DNA of 64,000 bases from Ramlibacter sp. (GTDB lineage Bacteria; Pseudomonadota; Gammaproteobacteria; Burkholderiales; Burkholderiaceae_C): assembly GCA_019635415.1 (NCBI GenBank), contig JAHBZN010000002.1, positions 806,001 to 870,000 of the forward strand, in the 5' to 3' direction. The notes under the pieces are model-generated. The model did no database searches. It saw only the letters and a program-made list of their open reading frames with translations, and was not told the origin of the DNA. Both the position numbers and the translations under genes were made by a program. Of the stretch, positions 58,757 to 64,000 are shown one piece after another. Within the stretch, counting starts at the first letter, position 1. Every line of letters begins with the position of its first letter.

Positions 58757-59866
58757 TCAGCCGCCCCACATCTCCTGCGCCGTTTCCACCACCAGCCGCA
58801 GCTTGTTGCGCTGGTCTTCCACGGCAATGTTGTTGCCATGCACCGTGCTCGAGAAGCCGCACTGCGGGCTCAGGGCCAGCTGCTCCATGGGGGCGTACCG
58901 GGCGGCTTCGTCGATGCGGCGCTTGAGTGCGTCCTTGCTTTCCATGGCGCCGAATTTGGTGGTGACGAGGCCCAGCACCACGGTCTTGCCCTTGGGCAGG
59001 TAGCGCAGGGGCTTGAAGTCGCCGCTGCGGTCGTCGTCGTACTCCATGAAGTAGGCGTCCAGGTTCATCTCCTTGAGCAGGGCCTCGGCCACCGGCTCGT
59101 AGTTGCCGGCGGCGGCATGGGTGCTCTTGAAGTTGCCGCGGCACAGGTGCATGGCCAGCAGCATGCCCTGGGGCTTTTGCGCCACCACCTCGTTGATGAA
59201 GCCCGCGTAGCGGTGCGGCAGTTCGTCGGGGTCGTCGCCCCGCTGGCGGGCCGCCTCGCGCATCTTCTCGTCGCACAGGTAGGCGAGGTTGGTGTCGTCC
59301 ATCTGCACGTAGGTGCAACCGGCAGCGGCCAGCGAGCGCAACTCGTCGCCGTAGGCCTTGGCCACATCGTCGTAGAACTGCGGATCGAGCTCGGGGTAGG
59401 CGTCCTTGCTGATGCCGGCGCGACCGCCGCGGAAGTGCAGCATGGTGGGCGAGGGGATGGTCACCTTGGGCGTGCGGCCCGCGCTCACCTGGCCCTTGAG
59501 GTACTGGAAGTCGGCCAGCTGGATGTCCTTGGCGTGGCGCACCTTGTCGATCACGCGCATCACCGGCGGGGCCAGTTCTTCGGTGCCGTCGGGCTTGCGG
59601 ATGGTGACGGGGATGTCGGTCTTCACGCCGCCCAGTTGTTCCAGGAAGTCGATATGGAAATACGTGCGGCGGAATTCGCCGTCCGTGATGCTCTTCAGGC
59701 CGATGTCTTCCTGAAACCTGACGATCTCGCTGATGGCCCTGTCTTCCACTTCGCGCAGCTGTTCGGGCGTGATCTCGCCGGCGGCCTTGCGAGCCCGGGC
59801 TTCGAGCAGGTACTGGGGGCGCAGAAAGCTGCCCACGTGGTCATAGCGGGCGGGAAGCTGGGTCAT
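58757..59866 (-). CDS. MetE-like (cobalamin-independent methionine synthase II family) protein
   Basis: A 369-residue protein matching the C-terminal half of MetE (COG0620). Zinc-ligand residues are seen in MHLCRGNF (His-x-Cys) and ALSPQCGFSS (Cys). It starts YDHVGSFLRPQYLLEAR, as in YxjG/YxjH-type enzymes. It would move a methyl group from a donor to a thiol such as homocysteine. The N-terminal half of MetE is absent, as is normal in this subfamily. It diverges from vanA; AGGAGA precedes the ATG at 59866. Its role next to an O-demethylase is an open question. Confidence 0.88.
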   Translation of the reverse strand: MTQLPARYDHVGSFLRPQYLLEARARKAAGEITPEQLREVEDRAISEIVRFQEDIGLKSITDGEFRRTYFHIDFLEQLGGVKTDIPVTIRKPDGTEELAPPVMRVIDKVRHAKDIQLADFQYLKGQVSAGRTPKVTIPSPTMLHFRGGRAGISKDAYPELDPQFYDDVAKAYGDELRSLAAAGCTYVQMDDTNLAYLCDEKMREAARQRGDDPDELPHRYAGFINEVVAQKPQGMLLAMHLCRGNFKSTHAAAGNYEPVAEALLKEMNLDAYFMEYDDDRSGDFKPLRYLPKGKTVVLGLVTTKFGAMESKDALKRRIDEAARYAPMEQLALSPQCGFSSTVHGNNIAVEDQRNKLRLVVETAQEMWGG

Positions 59867-59985
59867 GGGAGTCTCCTGTGGGTGAATTTCATCGGATGTT
59901 AGTTCATCAGATAGGTTGGATATTGAATACAGGAATAACAGATATGGCGTCAATTTTGGGGTGATTTCTTGATTTATCTCGATTT

Positions 59986-59995
59986 ATGTATACAT
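59986..59995. promoter_or_regulatory. GntR-type palindrome overlapping the vanA promoter
   Basis: ATGTATACAT (59986-59995) is a perfect 10-bp palindrome of the TGTATACA type used by FCD-domain GntR regulators. It lies nine bases before the vanA ATG at 60005 and overlaps TATACA, which could serve as a -10 hexamer. The GntR gene at 61133 is the likely binder. Confidence 0.65.
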
Positions 59996-60004
59996 TGCGT
60001 ATCC

Positions 60005-61123
60005 ATGAAAGCCGATCAACGCCCTTTTCCTCTGAACGCCTGGTACGCCGCTGCCTATGACGTGGAGGTCGGCCGCCAGCTCATGGCCCGCACCGTGTGC
60101 AACCAGAAACTGGTGATGTTCCGCAAGACCGACGGCATCGTGGCTGTGCTCGAGGACGCCTGCTGGCACCGGCTGCTGCCGCTGTCGATGGGGCGGCTGG
60201 AGGGCGACGAGGTGACCTGCGGTTACCACGGCTTGGTCTACAACGCCCAGGGCCGCTGCACCCACATGCCGAGCCAGGAGACGCTCAATCCTTCGGCCTG
60301 TGTGCGCAGCTACCCGGTGGTGGAGAAGCACCGCTTTGTCTGGGTCTGGCCCGGCGACCCGGCCAAGGCCGATCCGGCGCTGGTGCCCGACATGCACTGG
60401 AACCACGACCCCGAATGGGCGGGCGACGGCAAGCTGATCACCGTGAAGTGCGACTACCGCCTGGTGGTGGACAACCTGATGGACCTCACGCACGAAACCT
60501 TTGTGCACGGCTCCAGCATCGGCCAGCGTGCGGTGGCTGAAGCGCCGTTCGTCGCCACCCACGGCGACCGCACCGCCACGGTGACCCGCTGGATGGAAAA
60601 CATCGATGCCCCGCCGTTCTGGGCCGGCCAGATCAAGCAGGGCCTGGGCTATGAAGGCAAGGTCGACCGCTGGCAGATCATCCGTTTCGAGGCGCCGTGC
60701 ACGGTGGTGATCGATGTGGGCGTGGCCGAAGCAGGCACGGGTGCCGTCCCGTCCGGCGGCAATCAAGGCGACCCGGCGCTCAGCGATCGGCGCCGGGGGG
60801 TCAATGGCTATGTCCTCAACACCATCACGCCCGAGACCGACCGGACCTGCCACTACTTCTGGGCGTTTGCACGCAACTACTGCCTGGGCGAGCAGCGGCT
60901 CACGCACCAGTTGCGCGAAGGCGTGGCCGGCATCTTCCGCGAGGATGAACTGGTGCTCGAGGCACAGCAGGCCGCGATGGACGCGCACCCCGACCACCAG
61001 TTCTACAACCTGAACATCGACGCGGGCTCGATGTGGGCTCGTCGGCTCATTGACGGCATGGTGTCGCGCGAGCAGGGGCCGGCCAGTGGCGCTCCGGTCA
61101 TCCCGATCCGGCGCGCTGCTTGA
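60005..61123 (+). CDS. vanA: vanillate O-demethylase oxygenase subunit VanA
   Basis: A 372-residue Rieske monooxygenase that removes the methyl of vanillate as formaldehyde, giving protocatechuate. The [2Fe-2S] motif is CWHR (about 52-55) with CGYHG (about 72-76). The iron site is DLTHETFVH (about 160-168) in the highly VanA-like [20 protein letters not shown]. The usual CPHRG is CWHRL here, a variant in related betaproteobacterial proteins. Other methoxybenzoates are possible. No clear Shine-Dalgarno precedes the ATG; a near-leaderless transcript is possible. It is followed by gntR and vanB. Confidence 0.9.
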   Translation: MKADQRPFPLNAWYAAAYDVEVGRQLMARTVCNQKLVMFRKTDGIVAVLEDACWHRLLPLSMGRLEGDEVTCGYHGLVYNAQGRCTHMPSQETLNPSACVRSYPVVEKHRFVWVWPGDPAKADPALVPDMHWNHDPEWAGDGKLITVKCDYRLVVDNLMDLTHETFVHGSSIGQRAVAEAPFVATHGDRTATVTRWMENIDAPPFWAGQIKQGLGYEGKVDRWQIIRFEAPCTVVIDVGVAEAGTGAVPSGGNQGDPALSDRRRGVNGYVLNTITPETDRTCHYFWAFARNYCLGEQRLTHQLREGVAGIFREDELVLEAQQAAMDAHPDHQFYNLNIDAGSMWARRLIDGMVSREQGPASGAPVIPIRRAA

Positions 61124-61132
61124 GGAGACGGC

Positions 61133-61921
61133 GTGAAGATTGCTACAGATTCAATAGCGGATAGTGCCCAGGGGGCGGGGGCTACAGCCTCTTTTGGCTC
61201 GGAAAGTGCGCAGGTCAGGGCGCAATTGCGGCTGCGCGAGATGATTCTGGCGGGTGAGCTGCCGGGCGGCACGCGCATTGCCGAACTCAGCATCGTCGAG
61301 AAGCTCGGCGTGTCGCGCACGCCGATCCGCGCGGCGCTGATGCGGCTGGAACAGGAGGGGCTGATCGAGTCCCTGCCCAACGGCGGCTACGCCGTGCGGA
61401 CGTTTTCGGAGCGCGATGTGTCCGAGGCCATCGAACTGCGCGGCACAATCGAAGGGCTGGCGGCGCGGCTGGCCGCCGAGCGCGGTGTGGCCCCCGTGGT
61501 GATGAACGAGGCGCGCGAGTGCCTGCGCGCGATCGACGAGGTGCTCCGGCAGCCCGCGCTGAGCGACGAGGACTTTTCCGCCTACGTGCGCCTCAATGGC
61601 CGCTTCCATGTGCTGCTGGGCGAGCTGTCGGGCAGCGCCTTCATGGCGCGCGAGCTCGAGCGCGTGGCCAGCCTGCCTTTCGCCTCGCCTTCGGGCTTTG
61701 TGGTGGTGCAGGCCAACTCGCCCCAGGCGCGCGACATGCTCATCGTGGCGCAGGACCAGCACTGGCAGGTGCTGGACGCCATCGAGCGGCGCGAGGGTGC
61801 GCGAGCCGATGCCCTGATGCGGGAGCACTCCCGTATCGCGCAGCGCAACCTGCGCGATGCCGTGAAGAGCCATGACCTGGACCAGATGCCCGGTGTGCGC
61901 CTGATCCGCAAGCGAAACTGA
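61133..61921 (+). CDS. GntR (FCD) family regulator of the van genes (VanR-like)
   Basis: A 262-residue regulator with a GntR winged helix ([57 protein letters not shown]) and an all-helical FCD ligand domain ([19 protein letters not shown]). Such VanR-type repressors release vanA/vanB on binding vanillate. The GTG at 61133 is supported by GAGGAGA just upstream, but residues 2-26 are encoded by a dispersed repeat rather than the regulator family. It lies between vanA and vanB, 9 and 13 bases from them. Confidence 0.92.
   Translation: MKIATDSIADSAQGAGATASFGSESAQVRAQLRLREMILAGELPGGTRIAELSIVEKLGVSRTPIRAALMRLEQEGLIESLPNGGYAVRTFSERDVSEAIELRGTIEGLAARLAAERGVAPVVMNEARECLRAIDEVLRQPALSDEDFSAYVRLNGRFHVLLGELSGSAFMARELERVASLPFASPSGFVVVQANSPQARDMLIVAQDQHWQVLDAIERREGARADALMREHSRIAQRNLRDAVKSHDLDQMPGVRLIRKRN
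61139..61210 (+). repeat. dispersed repeat copy G, encoding the N-terminus of the van GntR regulator
   Basis: ATTGCTACAGATTCAATAGC is followed by ATAGTGCCC, GGGGGCTACAGCCTC, TTTTGGCTC and GGAAAGTGCG. All major blocks align with copies D, E and F. It begins three codons after the GTG start and contributes about 24 codons, read in frame, before the winged helix. Confidence 0.75.
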
Positions 61922-61934
61922 AGCCACGATTCCC

Positions 61935-62897
61935 ATGAAGAGCAGCCAGGCCTGGGCCGATGCCCACATCCAGTCGATCCGCGACCTCACGCCCACCGTG
62001 CGCGAGTTCACCATCCGGCCCACGCAGGGCGCGGTGCCGCATGGCCCGGGCAGCCACCTGCAGCTGGAAGTGCTGGTGGACGGGCAGCCTCAGTGGCGCT
62101 CGTACTCGCTGGTGGGGCCCGCCAAGGGCGACGTCTATCGCATTGCCGTCAAGCGGCTGGATTCGGGCCGCGGGGGCTCGCGTGCCATGTGGCAACTGGC
62201 GCAGGGGGATCGCCTGCGCATCAGCGAGCCGCAGAACCATTTCCCGCTGGCCTGGGATGCGCCGGCCTACCTGCTGGTGGCCGGGGGCATCGGCATCACG
62301 CCGCTGGTGGGCATGGCACAGGCGCTGGCCGCTCGCGGCGCTCCCGTGCGCCTGTGCTATGCGGCGCGCGACGCGGGGGAGCTTGCCTACGCCAGTGACC
62401 TGCAAGCCTGCCTGGGCGACGCCCTGCAGACGCTGACGGGCCGACGCATCGACCTCGCGGCTGAGGTGGCTGCGCTGGCTCCGGGCGCGCAGATGTATGT
62501 CTGCGGGCCCGCTCCCATGCTGGACGCGGCGCGCCAGGCCTGGGCCGACGCGGGCCGGCCGCCGGCCGACCTGCGCTTCGAAACCTTTGGCAGCAGCGGC
62601 CACCTTGCGCCGCAGGCGTTCCGCGTGCAGATCCCGCGGCATCGGCTGGACATCACCGTGCCAGCCGACTGCAGCCTGCTCGACGCGCTGGAAAGCGCCG
62701 GCGTGCTGACCCTGTCGGATTGCAAGCGCGGCGAGTGCGGCCTGTGCGCCGTCGATGTGCTGGCCGTGGACGGCACCATCGACCACCGCGATGTCTTCCT
62801 GAGCGCATACGAAAAGCAGGCCAACCGCCGCATCTGCGCCTGCGTCTCGCGTGTGGTGGGCAGCGTCACGCTGGACTCGGCCTGGCGGCCGGACTGA
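61935..62897 (+). CDS. vanB: vanillate O-demethylase reductase VanB
   Basis: A 320-residue ferredoxin-type reductase that passes electrons from NADH through FMN and a plant-type [2Fe-2S] centre to VanA. The flavin motif is RSYSL (WRSYSLVGP); the NAD site is LLVAGGIGITPLVGMAQALAARG and YVCGPAPMLDAARQAWA. The C-terminal cluster is DCKRGECGLCAVDV with a final Cys about 30 residues on (RICACVSRV). The 13-base gap to the GntR gene and the lack of any terminator suggest one transcript with vanA. Confidence 0.93.
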   Translation: MKSSQAWADAHIQSIRDLTPTVREFTIRPTQGAVPHGPGSHLQLEVLVDGQPQWRSYSLVGPAKGDVYRIAVKRLDSGRGGSRAMWQLAQGDRLRISEPQNHFPLAWDAPAYLLVAGGIGITPLVGMAQALAARGAPVRLCYAARDAGELAYASDLQACLGDALQTLTGRRIDLAAEVAALAPGAQMYVCGPAPMLDAARQAWADAGRPPADLRFETFGSSGHLAPQAFRVQIPRHRLDITVPADCSLLDALESAGVLTLSDCKRGECGLCAVDVLAVDGTIDHRDVFLSAYEKQANRRICACVSRVVGSVTLDSAWRPD

Positions 62898-63065
62898 TTT
62901 GTTCATTGAGATAGCTCATCGGTGGATATAGCAAAAATAGATAACTGATAGAGCGTGCCCTGCCATTCCTTTGGTGCGCCCTGAGGGTCACAATCTCCGT
63001 GTCCCCGTCGTGGACCGGCCAACGCAGCCGGTGCCGCCCCGATCACCCTCATTCTGGAGACTGCT

Positions 63066-64000
63066 ATGAACAAGAGAGCTTTCGTCAAGACCGCCGTCGC
63101 GGCCGCCGCCCTGTGCGCCTCCGGCTACACCATGGCCCAGCAGGTCACGCTGCGCCTGCACCAGATGCTGCCGCCGCAGGCCACCATTCCGGCCCGCGCG
63201 CTGATCCCCTGGGCGCAGAAGGTCGAGAAAGAGTCCGGCGGCAAGATCAAGGTCCAGCTGTTCCACGCGATGCAGCTCGGTGGCACGCCGCCCCAGCTGT
63301 TCGACCAGGCCAAGGACGGCATCGTCGACCTGACCTGGACGGTGCTGGGCTACACCCCCGGCCGTTTCAACAAGGCTGAAGTGTTCGAGCTGCCGTTCAT
63401 GACCACGACCGCCGAAGCGAGCTCCAAGGCGTTCCAGGAGTACGTCGAAAAGTACGACATGGACGAGTTCAAGGACGTCAAGCTGATCTGCGTCCACACC
63501 CATGGCCCGGGCCTGTTCCACACCAAGGAGCCGGTGACCAGCATGGACTCGCTGCGCGGCATGAAGATCCGCGGCGGCTCGCGCATCATCAACAACATGC
63601 TCACCAAGCTGGGCGCCACGCCGGTGGGCATGCCCGTGCCGGCCGTGACCGAGGCGCTCTCCAAGGGCGTGATCGACGGCACCACCATTCCCTGGGAAGT
63701 GACCCCGGCGCTCAAGGTCTCGCAACTGGTGCACAACCACACCACGTTCGCGGGCAAGTACGGCCTGTACACCCAGACCTTTGCCTTTGCGATGAACAAG
63801 GCCTCTTACGAGAAGCTGCCAGCCGACCTGAAGAAGGTGATCGACGACAACTCCGGCATGGTGGCCGCGGCCATGTTCGGCAAGGCCATGGACGACGGCG
63901 ACAAGGTGGGCCACGACATCGCGGTCAAGGCCGGCAACAAGATCGTTGCGCTCGACGTGGCCGAAACGCAGCGCTGGCGCCGCACGGCCGGCGTGGTCGA
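63066..64000 (+). CDS. TRAP transporter substrate-binding protein (DctP-like), truncated by the window edge
   Basis: About 311 residues are visible; the stop is past the right edge. The signal peptide MNKRAFVKTAVAAAALCASGYTMA leads into QQVTLRLHQMLPPQATIPARALIPWAQKVEKESGGKIKVQLFHAMQLGG. The central block MDSLRGMKIRGGSRIINNMLTKLGATPVGMPVPAVTEALSKGVIDG is typical of DctP receptors with a carboxylate-binding Arg. A GGAGA site precedes the ATG. Following vanB directly, it probably binds vanillate or a related methoxy-benzoate. The 168-base gap before it shows no gene. Confidence 0.93.
   Translation, partial: MNKRAFVKTAVAAAALCASGYTMAQQVTLRLHQMLPPQATIPARALIPWAQKVEKESGGKIKVQLFHAMQLGGTPPQLFDQAKDGIVDLTWTVLGYTPGRFNKAEVFELPFMTTTAEASSKAFQEYVEKYDMDEFKDVKLICVHTHGPGLFHTKEPVTSMDSLRGMKIRGGSRIINNMLTKLGATPVGMPVPAVTEALSKGVIDGTTIPWEVTPALKVSQLVHNHTTFAGKYGLYTQTFAFAMNKASYEKLPADLKKVIDDNSGMVAAAMFGKAMDDGDKVGHDIAVKAGNKIVALDVAETQRWRRTAGVV

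Noticed and set aside
62898..63065. Possible tRNA or small RNA in the 168-base gap after vanB
   Set aside because: No cloverleaf or conserved loops are seen; the gap is AT-rich around 62900-62960 with imperfect repeats only.

Overview
The window looks like chromosomal DNA of a high-GC betaproteobacterium, most likely Burkholderiales/Comamonadaceae. This is inferred from several traits seen together: Bug-type (tripartite tricarboxylate) and TRAP solute-binding proteins, many short aromatic-acid operons, a Burkholderia-type trimeric porin, an endonuclease-type MutL with the DMHA(x)2E(x)4E motif, and two families of short dispersed repeats. No rRNA, tRNA, CRISPR array, insertion sequence or phage gene was recognised. 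No gene-free stretch exceeds 200 bases; the longest is 36446-36639.

Region 1 (1-11400) is mostly housekeeping and envelope: the edge of an ABC ATPase gene, miaA, a Bcr/CflA exporter, a YgjP-type metallopeptidase, a lipoprotein hydrolase, mutL, a DedA protein, two secreted alpha/beta hydrolases, a hypothetical protein and a porin. Region 2 (11453-15222) is a LysR-Bug-Rieske dioxygenase alpha/beta unit for an unknown aromatic acid. Region 3 (15242-28986) holds a glycine-zipper lipoprotein, a wax-ester synthase with a basic tail, amiC-tsaE, queG, a 1001-residue Gly-rich/DUF11 secreted protein, an AEC transporter, a second Bug protein, xerD, and a radical SAM gene behind a perfect SOS-type LexA box. 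Region 4 (29047-36445) is the grpE-dnaK-dnaJ heat-shock cluster with sigma32-like promoters and an intrinsic terminator between dnaK and dnaJ. It also holds two HxlR-type regulators, a carboxymuconolactone decarboxylase-like protein, RidA, an FKBP and a fumarylacetoacetase-family enzyme.

Region 5 (36640-48354) is the most interesting system. A minus-strand series (crotonase, feruloyl-CoA synthase, short-chain dehydrogenase, a Liv-type ABC transporter with a fused permease-ATPase, and a MarR regulator) diverges from a plus-strand pair (a COG2159 amidohydrolase-fold enzyme and a second acyl-CoA synthetase). A strong palindrome lies between them. This is the gene set expected for CoA-dependent, beta-oxidative deacetylation of hydroxycinnamates: ferulate is activated, hydrated, oxidised to the beta-keto thioester and cleaved to vanillate and acetyl-CoA. 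The vanA-gntR-vanB cluster at 60005-62897 would then demethylate the vanillate to protocatechuate.

Region 6 (48373-64000) holds an HCCA-isomerase-like protein; a LysR-controlled cluster of HMG-CoA-lyase, CoA-transferase and a TRAP transporter that looks like a pathway for a branched hydroxy-dicarboxylate; a GST; a DECR-like dehydrogenase; tag; a divergent crotonase; a MetE-like enzyme divergent from vanA; the van cluster; and a truncated TRAP binding-protein gene at the right edge.

Across the window at least seven copies of a ~60-70 bp repeat are visible. Four lie in frame inside coding regions (miaA, mutL, amiC and the N-terminus of the van GntR regulator).
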